This document shows, piece after piece, positions 45,208 to 53,243 of a stretch of 64,000 nt of DNA (position 1 is the first letter of the stretch; each line of letters starts with the position of its first letter). Both the position numbers and the translations under genes were made by a program. The notes under the pieces are model-generated. The model saw only the letters and a list, made by a program, of their open reading frames with translations, was not told the DNA's origin and searched no databases. The stretch comes from Enterobacteriaceae bacterium UBA7338 (lineage in GTDB: Bacteria; Pseudomonadota; Gammaproteobacteria; Enterobacterales; Enterobacteriaceae), in assembly GCA_002480085.1 (NCBI GenBank), contig DKPJ01000014.1:124001-188000 (forward strand). The letters run 5' to 3'.

Positions 45208-46445
45208 AAATCAAACAGGTGCTTTTTACCGCAGGCTACTCCTCCTTCTACTTTGACGATCAGCAGGCCATTAAAGACGGTGCAGGTCATGACGGCTTTA
45301 TCTATACCGGCCAACCGGTAACGCCGGGCTTTACCTCCGTGCGTCAGGCCGGAGAGTGCGTCTGCGTGCAGCTGGTGCTGGAGAATGGAACCGTTGCCAT
45401 GGGTGACTGTGCGGCGGTGCAGTACTCCGGGGCGGGTGGGCGCGATCCCCTTTTTCTGGCCGCAACCTTTATTCCATGGCTCAACGATCACATTAAGCCG
45501 CTGCTGGAGGGCCGTGACGTGCGGGCTTTCCTGCCCAACGCACGCTTTTTTGACAACCTGCGCATTGAGGGTAAGCCGCTGCATACCGCAGTTCGCTATG
45601 GCCTGTCACAGGCGCTGCTGGATGCCACCGCGCTGGCAACGGGACGACTAAAAACAGAGGTTATCGCCGACGAGTGGCAGCTGCCTACCGTTGCCGAGCC
45701 GATCCCGCTGTTTGGCCAGAGCGGAGACGACCGCTACATCGCCGTGGATAAAATGATCCTCAAGGGCGTTAACGTCCTGCCCCACGCGCTGATTAACAAT
45801 GTGGAGGAGAAGCTGGGCTACGACGGCGAAAAGCTACGTGAGTACGTGCGCTGGCTGGCAAACCGCGTGATCGCCCTGCGCACCACGCCGCGTTACCACC
45901 CTACCCTGCACATTGACGTCTACGGCACTATCGGCCTGATCTTCGATCAGGATCCGCAGCGCTGCGCGCACTATATCGCCAGCCTCGAAAAAGAGACTCA
46001 GGGTCTACCGCTCTATATTGAGGGACCGGTTGATGCGGGTAATAAAGCCGACCAGATCCGCATCCTGACGGCGATCACCCGCGAGCTGACGAAGCTCGGC
46101 TCCGGGGTCAAGATCGTTGCCGACGAGTGGTGCAACACCTATCAGGATATTGTTGACTTTACCGACGCTGGCAGTTGTCACATGGTGCAGATCAAGACTC
46201 CCGATCTGGGCAGCATTCACAATATTGTTGATGCGGTGCTCTACTGCAACAAGCACGGCATGGAGGCCTACCAGGGCGGAACCTGTAACGAGACGGAGGT
46301 GAGCGCCAGAACCTGCGTTCACGTCGCCCTCGCCGCCCGACCCATGCGCATGTTAATTAAGCCTGGCATGGGGTTCGATGAGGGTCTTAACATCGTCTTC
46401 AACGAAATGCAGCGCACCCTTGCGCTCCTGCAGGCAAGGAGCTAA
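45204..46445 (+). CDS. mal: Methylaspartate ammonia-lyase
   Basis: Enolase-superfamily enzyme that removes ammonia from (2S,3S)-3-methylaspartate to give mesaconate. The catalytic residues of the clostridial enzyme are at identical positions: Lys331 (QIKTPDLG), His194, and Mg ligands Asp238, Glu273 and Asp307. Length 413 equals the family norm. Fourth gene of the operon, overlapping mutE by 4 bases and leading by 3 bases into the AtuA-like gene. Confidence 0.96.
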   Translation: MKIKQVLFTAGYSSFYFDDQQAIKDGAGHDGFIYTGQPVTPGFTSVRQAGECVCVQLVLENGTVAMGDCAAVQYSGAGGRDPLFLAATFIPWLNDHIKPLLEGRDVRAFLPNARFFDNLRIEGKPLHTAVRYGLSQALLDATALATGRLKTEVIADEWQLPTVAEPIPLFGQSGDDRYIAVDKMILKGVNVLPHALINNVEEKLGYDGEKLREYVRWLANRVIALRTTPRYHPTLHIDVYGTIGLIFDQDPQRCAHYIASLEKETQGLPLYIEGPVDAGNKADQIRILTAITRELTKLGSGVKIVADEWCNTYQDIVDFTDAGSCHMVQIKTPDLGSIHNIVDAVLYCNKHGMEAYQGGTCNETEVSARTCVHVALAARPMRMLIKPGMGFDEGLNIVFNEMQRTLALLQARS

Positions 46446-46448
46446 GCG

Positions 46449-47819
46449 ATGGCAAAGACGTTTAAGATCCTCTCGCCGACCGCGATCCTCGGCTACGGCT
46501 TTCCGGAGGAGAGCTTTTTAACGGCGATGGCTGAATCACCGGATCTGATTGCCGTGGATGCAGGCTCGTCCGATCCTGGCCCACACTATCTTGGCGCAGG
46601 TAAACCTTTTACCGATCGCGCCGGGGTAAAGCGCGACCTGCGCTACATGATCTCAGCCGGGGTTAAGCAGGGCATTCCGGTGGTGATCGGTACGGCGGGC
46701 GGCTCGGGCGCGGCTCCGCACCTCGCATGGTGCCGTGAGATCGTGCTGGAGATCGCCCGTGAAGAGCAGCTCTCATTCTCCCTGGCGACGATACCCGCGG
46801 ATGTCGATAAGCAGATTGTTCACCAGGCGCTGGACGCCGGTAACATCACCGCCCTCGACTTTGTTCCGCCGCTAACCCATCAGGATATCGATGACAGTAC
46901 CTCTATCGTCGCGCAGATGGGCGTCGAACCTTTTCAGCGGGCGCTGGCGGCCGGGGCTCAGGTGGTGCTGGGGGGACGGGCATACGATCCGGCCTGCTTT
47001 GCGGCACTGCCGATGATGCAGGGTTTTGACGAGGGGCTGGCGCTGCACTGCGGGAAGATCCTGGAGTGCGCAGCCATTGCTGCCACCCCTGGCTCCGGCT
47101 CAGACTGCGCCATGGGGATCCTTGACGAGCAGGGCTTTACCCTGAAGGTGTTTAACCCGAAACGGAAGTTTACCGAAACCTCAGCGGCGGCCCACACGCT
47201 GTATGAAAAGTCTGACCCTTACTTTCTGCCTGGACCGGGCGGCGTGCTGAACCTGCAGGCCTGCACCTTTAAAGCGGTTAATGAGAGAGAGGTCTACGTC
47301 AGCGGCTCCCGCCACGAGCCGACACCCTACCGGTTAAAGCTGGAGGGTGCCCGGCTGGTGGGCTACCGCTGCCTGACTATCGCTGGCGTCCGCGATCCCA
47401 TCATGATCGCCGGCATTGAGACCATCCTTGAGGAGGTGAAATCCAGCGTCGTTAGCAACCTGAACCTCAACATAGAAGAGATCCGCATTACCTTCCATCT
47501 CTATGGCAAAAACGGCGTGATGGGCGAACATGAACCTGTACAACAGGCCGGGCACGAACTGGGGATCGTCCTCGACGTCGTGGCGCCGGACCAGCAGCTT
47601 GCTAACAGCGTCTGCTCGCTGGTGCGCTCAACGCTGCTGCACTACGGCTACGAAGGTCGAATTGCCACAGCGGGAAACCTGGCGTTCCCCTTCTCGCCCT
47701 CGGACGTTCAGTGTGGCGCGGTCTATGAATTTTCCGTCTACCACCTTATTGAGGCAAGCGAGGCGCTGCAGTTCCCCTTCGTCCTTGAGCAGGTGACGCC
47801 GGAAGGAGTACAGGCATGA
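46449..47819 (+). CDS. AtuA/DUF1446-family protein, function unknown
   Basis: A 456-residue protein of the acyclic-terpene-utilisation AtuA (DUF1446) family. No catalytic residues are established for the family. Conserved-looking stretches are VDAGSSDPGPHYLGAGKPF near residues 36-54, VVIGTAGGSGAAPH near 78-91 and VVLGGRAYDPACFAALP near 176-192. There is no signal peptide or membrane helix. It sits in the operon between methylaspartate ammonia-lyase and the DUF4387 gene, whose start it overlaps by 4 bases. A role in processing mesaconate or citramalate, or their CoA esters, is my inference only. Confidence 0.85.
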   Translation: MAKTFKILSPTAILGYGFPEESFLTAMAESPDLIAVDAGSSDPGPHYLGAGKPFTDRAGVKRDLRYMISAGVKQGIPVVIGTAGGSGAAPHLAWCREIVLEIAREEQLSFSLATIPADVDKQIVHQALDAGNITALDFVPPLTHQDIDDSTSIVAQMGVEPFQRALAAGAQVVLGGRAYDPACFAALPMMQGFDEGLALHCGKILECAAIAATPGSGSDCAMGILDEQGFTLKVFNPKRKFTETSAAAHTLYEKSDPYFLPGPGGVLNLQACTFKAVNEREVYVSGSRHEPTPYRLKLEGARLVGYRCLTIAGVRDPIMIAGIETILEEVKSSVVSNLNLNIEEIRITFHLYGKNGVMGEHEPVQQAGHELGIVLDVVAPDQQLANSVCSLVRSTLLHYGYEGRIATAGNLAFPFSPSDVQCGAVYEFSVYHLIEASEALQFPFVLEQVTPEGVQA

Positions 47820-48133
47820 AACAGTCTATTCGTTCTTTAGCCCTGGTGATCCGCTCCAAAAACGCCGGTCCCTATGAGCTGGTGCTGGATGTTCTCTTCA
47901 AACAGCAGAGTGACTATCTGGCGGTGAAATCTTCCGGACAGTTGACCGCGCAGCGTATTGCGGATCTGTACAACCTTGATGAGCAGCACCTCCCCCGTCT
48001 CATCTGGTTCGATCCGGCTAACGCCGTTAAAGCCGTTTTACCCAGGGATATCGTTTCGGGTAACAGAGGCGATAACGACGTATATGGCGCACAGCAGCAT
48101 GCGCCGTTATTAGACCTCGTTTTTGATATTTAA
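47816..48133 (+). CDS. DUF4387-family protein, partner of the AtuA-like protein
   Basis: A 105-residue protein matching the DUF4387 family (KQSIRSLALVIRSKNAGPYELVLDVLF at the N-terminus). The family commonly sits beside AtuA/DUF1446 genes, suggesting a two-subunit complex. The 4-base overlap with the preceding gene supports stoichiometric expression. Function unknown. Confidence 0.85.
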   Translation: MKQSIRSLALVIRSKNAGPYELVLDVLFKQQSDYLAVKSSGQLTAQRIADLYNLDEQHLPRLIWFDPANAVKAVLPRDIVSGNRGDNDVYGAQQHAPLLDLVFDI

Positions 48134-48156
48134 CACAGATAACCATAACCACTTAC

Positions 48157-48178
48157 GGGGTACGTCGCTGTGTACCCC
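48157..48178 (+). repeat. Hairpin before the transporter gene
   Basis: GGGGTAC (48157-48163) pairs with GTACCCC (48172-48178) in the 125-base gap after the DUF4387 gene. No T-run follows; it may be a processing or attenuation site. Confidence 0.55.
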
Positions 48179-48258
48179 TATCTAAAACTTGCTGGTCATT
48201 AGACAAAATTGAAAACCTAATCTTTGCGCTGCCAGCGCCTCAATCCGATGGAGTGAAA

Positions 48259-49542
48259 ATGAAGTCGAAAAGCTTAACCACGATGATTATCGCGGGTCTG
48301 GTACTGGGTATTATTGCCGGATTTATTGTTAACATGGTCGCCTCGCCAGAGACAGCCAAGTCCTACTCTCAGGACATATCTATTCTGACCGCGATATTTC
48401 TACGGCTGATTAAAATGATTATCGCGCCGTTAATTATCTCAACGCTGGTCGTTGGGATCGCAAAGATGGGCGATGCAAAAACGCTGGGGCGAATTTTCTC
48501 TAAAACTCTGTTTCTGTTTATTTGCGCTTCTCTCATCTCTATTGCCCTGGGGCTGGTTATCGTTAATATTTTCCAGCCGGGAAACGGAATTAACTTTGTT
48601 GCCCACGACGCTGCCAGCGTTGCAGCGCTAAAAGCTGAACCTTTTACCTTTAAGGTCTTTATTTCGCATGCTATCCCCACCAGCATCGTTGACGCCATGG
48701 CCCGCAACGAGGTGCTGCAAATTGTCGTCTTCTCCATCTTTTTAGGCTGCGGGCTGGCGGCCATCGGTGACAAGGGTGCCCCCATCGTCCATGTGCTGGA
48801 CTCGCTGGTTGAGGTCATGCTCAAGATCACCGGCTACGTTATGCTGTTTGCCCCCTTCACGGTGTTTGCCGCTATCTCCGCCATGATTGCAGAGCGCGGG
48901 CTGGGCGTGCTGGTCAGCGCCGGGATCTTTATGGGCGAGTTCTACATGACCCTGGGGCTGCTGTGGGTCATCCTGATCGGGGCCTCTTTCGCCACTATTG
49001 GTCCCTGTATTCTCCGCTTAACCAGAGGGATCTCCGAACCTGCCCTGCTGGCGTTTACCACCTCCAGTTCGGAAGCCGCCTTTCCCGGCACGCTGAAGGC
49101 GCTGGAGAAGTTTGGCGTCTCGCCGAAAATCGCCAGCTTCGTTCTGCCGATCGGCTACTCGTTTAACCTCGTCGGCTCGATGGCCTACTGCTCCTTCGCC
49201 ACCATTTTTATCGCCCAGGCGTGCAATATTCACCTCAGTACGGGGGAGCAGATCACCATGCTGCTTATCCTTATGCTGACCTCCAAAGGCATGGCCGGGG
49301 TGCCGCGCGCTTCGCTGGTGGTTATTGCCGCCACCCTCAACCAGTTCAATATTCCGGAGGCCGGGCTGATCTTATTGATGGGGGTCGATCCCTTCCTCGA
49401 TATGGGCCGCTCTGCCACCAACGTCATGAGCAACGCAATGGGTGCCGCCCTTGTTAGCCGCTGGGAGGGTGAACACTTTGGCGAAGGATGCCGTGGAAAA
49501 GCATCGCAGCCGGTTCAGGACTTAAGCAGCGAAAATGTTTAA
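48259..49542 (+). CDS. Dicarboxylate/amino acid:cation symporter (SLC1/DAACS family), probable glutamate importer
   Basis: A 427-residue inner-membrane symporter with hairpin-1 motif TTSSSEAAFPGTL (residues 267-279). In the substrate site DMGR at 381-384 and Asn388 match acidic amino acid transporters such as GltP and GltPh, where the Asp binds the amino group and the Arg the side-chain carboxylate; DctA lacks that Asp. This favours glutamate or aspartate as substrate. The cation motif usually NxDG reads NLVG at 303-306, with Val305 replacing Asp. ATG 48259 follows GGAG by 5 bases; an upstream GTG at 48253 is less likely. Confidence 0.88.
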   Translation: MKSKSLTTMIIAGLVLGIIAGFIVNMVASPETAKSYSQDISILTAIFLRLIKMIIAPLIISTLVVGIAKMGDAKTLGRIFSKTLFLFICASLISIALGLVIVNIFQPGNGINFVAHDAASVAALKAEPFTFKVFISHAIPTSIVDAMARNEVLQIVVFSIFLGCGLAAIGDKGAPIVHVLDSLVEVMLKITGYVMLFAPFTVFAAISAMIAERGLGVLVSAGIFMGEFYMTLGLLWVILIGASFATIGPCILRLTRGISEPALLAFTTSSSEAAFPGTLKALEKFGVSPKIASFVLPIGYSFNLVGSMAYCSFATIFIAQACNIHLSTGEQITMLLILMLTSKGMAGVPRASLVVIAATLNQFNIPEAGLILLMGVDPFLDMGRSATNVMSNAMGAALVSRWEGEHFGEGCRGKASQPVQDLSSENV

Positions 49543-49562
49543 CGGGCAGTAAAAATAAAAAT

Positions 49563-49580
49563 ACCGCGCACCAGCGCGGT
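49563..49580 (+). terminator. Hairpin between transporter and fumD
   Basis: ACCGCGC (49563-49569), loop ACCA, GCGCGGT (49574-49580), then TTGAATAA. With such a weak T-run it may attenuate rather than end the operon. Confidence 0.55.
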
Positions 49581-49606
49581 TTGAATAACCAGGCTAATGA
49601 GAAACC

Positions 49607-51268
49607 ATGATGGCTACACCTTTTATCTGGCAAGAACCTTTTCCGCATGAAAGAGATCTAACCGAATATTATCTATTTAGCGACCAGCATGTATCGGTTA
49701 ACGAAGTTGATAATAAAACCCTCATCAGCGTCGATCCGCAGGGATTAACGCTGCTGGCAAAGCAGGCTTTTTATGAGTCCTCCTTTTTCTTGCGTACCGC
49801 CCATATTGAGCAGGTCGCGTCGATCCTTCACGATCCCGAAGCCAGTGAAAACGATCGCTACGTTGCCCTGCAGCTGCTGCGCAATGCCGAGGTTTCGGCC
49901 AGAGGCATTCTGCCTAACTGTCAGGATACCGGCACCGCGACCATCGTAGCCGAAAAAGGAGAGTCGATCTGGACCGGCTGCAACGATGCCGAGGCGTTAA
50001 GCCAGGGGATCTATGAGACCTTTCAGGAGCATAGCCTGCGCTATTCGCAAAACGCCCCGCTGGATATGTACACAGAGGTGAATACCGGTACTAATCTGCC
50101 CGCACAGATTGATATTTCGGCAACGCCAGGAGAGGAATATAAGCTTCTGTTTATCAATAAGGGCGGTGGCTCGGCCAACAAGGCGGCGCTGTTTCAGGAG
50201 AGCAGATCGATTCTTGCTCCCGAGAAGCTGATCCCCTTTTTAATTGCCAAAATGCAGGCGCTCGGTACCGCCGCCTGTCCGCCATACCATATTGCCTTCG
50301 TCATTGGCGGCACCTCCGCCGAACAGGCGTTGAAGGTGGCCAAGCTGGCATCGACAAAATATTACGATACCCTGCCCACCAGCGGTAACGAGCTTGGCCG
50401 GGCGTTTCGCGATCTGCACCTCGAATCAACCCTGCTGAACGCCAGCCGGGAGCTGGGCATCGGCGCGCAGTTTGGTGGAAAGTATTTTGCCCATGACATC
50501 CGGGTGATCCGCCTGCCACGTCACGGCGGTTCGTGCCCAATTGCGCTCGCCCTCTCCTGCTCCGCCGATCGTAACATCAAGGCTAAAATCAATCGACACG
50601 GACTCTGGCTGGAGAAGCTGGAGCACGATCCGGGACGCTTTATTCCTGAGAAGCTACGCGGGCCTCACCACGCCACCGGGGTCAAAATCGATCTCAATCG
50701 TCCCCTTAGCGAGGTCATGAGCGAGCTATCGCACTATCCGGTAGGGACGCGCCTCTCGCTGAGCGGCCCGCTGGTTGTCGCCCGGGATATCGCCCATGCC
50801 AGGCTGAAGGCCAGGCTTGATGCGGGTGTGGCTCTGCCAGATTATATGCAGAATTATATTGTCTACTACGCTGGCCCGGCGAAAACCCCAGAGGGAAGTA
50901 TTTCGGGTTCTATGGGGCCAACAACCGGTGGCCGGATGGACGGCTACGTGGATGCCTTTCAGGCCGCTGGCGGAAGCCTGGTGATGCTATCGAAAGGCAA
51001 CCGCAGCCAGCAGGTGACCGACGCCTGTGCCAGGCACGGTGGATTTAATCTGGGCAGCATCGGTGGCGCAGCGGCGCTGCTGGCGCAGGATTATGTCAGC
51101 AGCCTGCGCTGCCTGGAGTATGCCGAACTGGGGATGGAGGCAGTATGGATGATGGAGGTAAAAGATATGCCGGCGTTTATCCTGGTGGATAACAAAGGCA
51201 ATAACTTTTACCGGCAGTTTGAACAGCGTCACTGCTGTGATCTCTGCCCATCACAGAGTCTTAAGTAG
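49607..51268 (+). CDS. fumD: Class I fumarase-type mesaconase (FumD-like)
   Basis: [4Fe-4S] hydratase of the FumA/FumB family. The three cluster cysteines are at Cys105, Cys224 and Cys318, the same numbers as in E. coli FumA, and KTPEGSISGSMGPTTGGRMDGYVD is the conserved C-terminal segment. A FumD encoded with glutamate mutase and methylaspartate ammonia-lyase in E. coli O157:H7 was reported to prefer mesaconate, forming (S)-citramalate. Same neighbours here, so I assign that role. Two adjacent ATGs exist (49607, 49610). The 3' end overlaps the convergent LysR gene by 18 bases. Confidence 0.9.
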   Translation: MMATPFIWQEPFPHERDLTEYYLFSDQHVSVNEVDNKTLISVDPQGLTLLAKQAFYESSFFLRTAHIEQVASILHDPEASENDRYVALQLLRNAEVSARGILPNCQDTGTATIVAEKGESIWTGCNDAEALSQGIYETFQEHSLRYSQNAPLDMYTEVNTGTNLPAQIDISATPGEEYKLLFINKGGGSANKAALFQESRSILAPEKLIPFLIAKMQALGTAACPPYHIAFVIGGTSAEQALKVAKLASTKYYDTLPTSGNELGRAFRDLHLESTLLNASRELGIGAQFGGKYFAHDIRVIRLPRHGGSCPIALALSCSADRNIKAKINRHGLWLEKLEHDPGRFIPEKLRGPHHATGVKIDLNRPLSEVMSELSHYPVGTRLSLSGPLVVARDIAHARLKARLDAGVALPDYMQNYIVYYAGPAKTPEGSISGSMGPTTGGRMDGYVDAFQAAGGSLVMLSKGNRSQQVTDACARHGGFNLGSIGGAAALLAQDYVSSLRCLEYAELGMEAVWMMEVKDMPAFILVDNKGNNFYRQFEQRHCCDLCPSQSLK

Positions 51269-52171
51269 CGCATGCTGCTCAACCGCTGACTTTTTCAATA
51301 GCCAGTCGCGGAAGAGCAGCACTCCTCCTGACTCAATACCGTCGTCCCGCCAGGTCAGAATAAAGCGATTGCCGGTACGCATGGGCACATCACAGGGAAT
51401 GACCATGCTGCCGTTATCAAGATCGTGCTGTACGGAAAAACGCGGCAGCAGCGCGACGCCCAGCCGCGAGCGGACGGCCGCAATCAGCATCGAGATTAGA
51501 TCGAAACGCGGGCCAAGCTTTACTCGGGGGCTGGTAATAGCGGAGAGAGAGAACCACTCGGCCCAGCTCTCAATACGCGTACTCTGATGCAACAGGGTAA
51601 AGTTATCCAGCAGCCGCTCAACGGTTATCTTCCTGCCGGTATAGCCAGGCAATGTTCTGCTGCAAACCGGCAGCAGCTCCTCTTCAAACAGAGAATCGAC
51701 CTGAGCCAGCGGAGCGCAGAAATCTTCCCGCATAATTGCCGCATCGTAGTCGCGATTGAGAAAATCCCCTACGCTTGCCAGCGAGTTAATATTTACCACA
51801 ATATCCGGATAGCATTTATTAAACTCCCCAAGCTTTGGAATAAGCCAGTGGGTGCTCAACGTTGGGTTAACCGCCAGCTCGATGACCCGTGACGTTGGCT
51901 GCCAGGTCATAATAGCATGCGTGTCACGCTCAAATTTATTTAATGTATCTCGCACCATCTCAAGATAATATTTCCCCGCCTCATTGAGGAAAATTCGTTT
52001 TTTGGCATGGTTGAATAGTGCGATATTAAGAAAGTCTTCCAGCGCCGCCATCTGCCGAAACACAGCGCTTTGCGTCAGCGCCAGCTCCTCTGCGGCACGG
52101 GTATAGCTCTCATGGCGCGCAACGGCCTCAAAGGTAATCAGTAGTTCTGTTTTCGGTAACTTCCCTCGCAT
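51251..52171 (-). CDS. LysR-family transcriptional regulator, probably of the methylaspartate cluster
   Basis: 306 residues: an N-terminal winged helix (ITFEAVARHESYTRAAEELALTQSAVFRQMAALEDFL, about 12-48) and a type-2 periplasmic-binding-like effector domain. The GcvA-type features include a VNPTLSTHWLIPKLGEF start to the effector domain. It faces the cluster convergently rather than divergently, so it cannot share a promoter with mutS; control of the cluster is inferred from adjacency. Confidence 0.9.
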   Translation of the reverse strand: MRGKLPKTELLITFEAVARHESYTRAAEELALTQSAVFRQMAALEDFLNIALFNHAKKRIFLNEAGKYYLEMVRDTLNKFERDTHAIMTWQPTSRVIELAVNPTLSTHWLIPKLGEFNKCYPDIVVNINSLASVGDFLNRDYDAAIMREDFCAPLAQVDSLFEEELLPVCSRTLPGYTGRKITVERLLDNFTLLHQSTRIESWAEWFSLSAITSPRVKLGPRFDLISMLIAAVRSRLGVALLPRFSVQHDLDNGSMVIPCDVPMRTGNRFILTWRDDGIESGGVLLFRDWLLKKSAVEQHALLKTL

Positions 52172-52335
52172 ACCGCCTCCCTGCTACTTTTGGGCGATAT
52201 CCTATCACTCCTCATCACCACGCCCGTATATTTAATAATATTATTCGCCATATCGTGATCGCTATCGATAATTTTAAATTACTCATTACTTATCTATATG
52301 ATATTTGAAAAAACATTTATTACACGTATAAAAAA

Positions 52336-52353
52336 GGCCACCTTCCGGTGGCC
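52336..52353 (-). terminator. Terminator of the sdh-suc operon
   Basis: GGCCACC (52336-52342), loop TTCC, GGTGGCC (52347-52353), followed on the minus strand by TTTTTTAT. It starts 20 bases after the sucD stop. Confidence 0.92.
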
Positions 52354-52373
52354 AACCATGTCGAGATTTTTAT

Positions 52374-53243
52374 TTACTTAATAATAGATTTTAACGCTTC
52401 GCCAATGTCAGCCAGGCTACGCACGGTTTTCACCCCTGCGGCTTCCAGCGCAGCAAACTTCTCGTCTGCCGTGCCTTTACCCCCAGCGATAATCGCCCCT
52501 GCGTGACCCATACGCTTGCCTTTTGGCGCGGTTACGCCAGCGATATAGCCGACAACCGGTTTGGTCACATGATCTTTGATATAGGCAGCCGCTTCCTCTT
52601 CCGCGCTACCGCCGATCTCACCGATCATCACGATCGCTTCGGTCTGCGGGTCAGCTTCGAACAGCTTCAGAATATCGATAAAGTTAGAGCCTGGGATCGG
52701 GTCACCGCCGATACCGACGCAGGTAGACTGGCCAAAGCCGTAGTCGGTGGTCTGCTTAACCGCTTCATAGGTCAGCGTACCGGAGCGGGAGACGATGCCC
52801 ACTTTACCCGGCTGGTGGATATGGCCCGGCATGATGCCGATTTTGCACTCGCCTGGGGTGATCACACCCGGGCAGTTCGGACCGATCATGCGCACGCCAG
52901 CTTCGTCCAGCTTCACTTTAACCGTCAGCATATCCAGCGTCGGGATACCTTCGGTAATGGTGATAATCAGCTTAATGCCTGCGTCGATCGCTTCCAGAAT
53001 AGAGTCTTTACAGAACGGCGCTGGAACGTAGATCACGGAGGCGGTTGCGCCCGTCGCTTCTACCGCTTCGCGCACGGTGTTGAACACCGGCAGGCCGAGG
53101 TGCGTGGTGCCGCCCTTGCCTGGCGTTACGCCGCCCACCATCTGGGTACCATAGGCAATAGCCTGCTCTGAGTGGAAAGTCCCCTGGCTACCGGTGAAGC
53201 CCTGGCAGATAACCTTGGTATCTTTATTAATTAAAACTGACAT
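52374..53243 (-). CDS. sucD: Succinyl-CoA synthetase alpha subunit
   Basis: ADP-forming succinyl-CoA ligase subunit that binds CoA (FTGSQGTFHSEQ near residues 16-27) and carries the phosphohistidine, His247 counting Met1, in KRMGHAGAI. Length 289 equals E. coli. Last gene of the operon; its start overlaps the sucC stop by one base. Confidence 0.98.
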   Translation of the reverse strand: MSVLINKDTKVICQGFTGSQGTFHSEQAIAYGTQMVGGVTPGKGGTTHLGLPVFNTVREAVEATGATASVIYVPAPFCKDSILEAIDAGIKLIITITEGIPTLDMLTVKVKLDEAGVRMIGPNCPGVITPGECKIGIMPGHIHQPGKVGIVSRSGTLTYEAVKQTTDYGFGQSTCVGIGGDPIPGSNFIDILKLFEADPQTEAIVMIGEIGGSAEEEAAAYIKDHVTKPVVGYIAGVTAPKGKRMGHAGAIIAGGKGTADEKFAALEAAGVKTVRSLADIGEALKSIIK

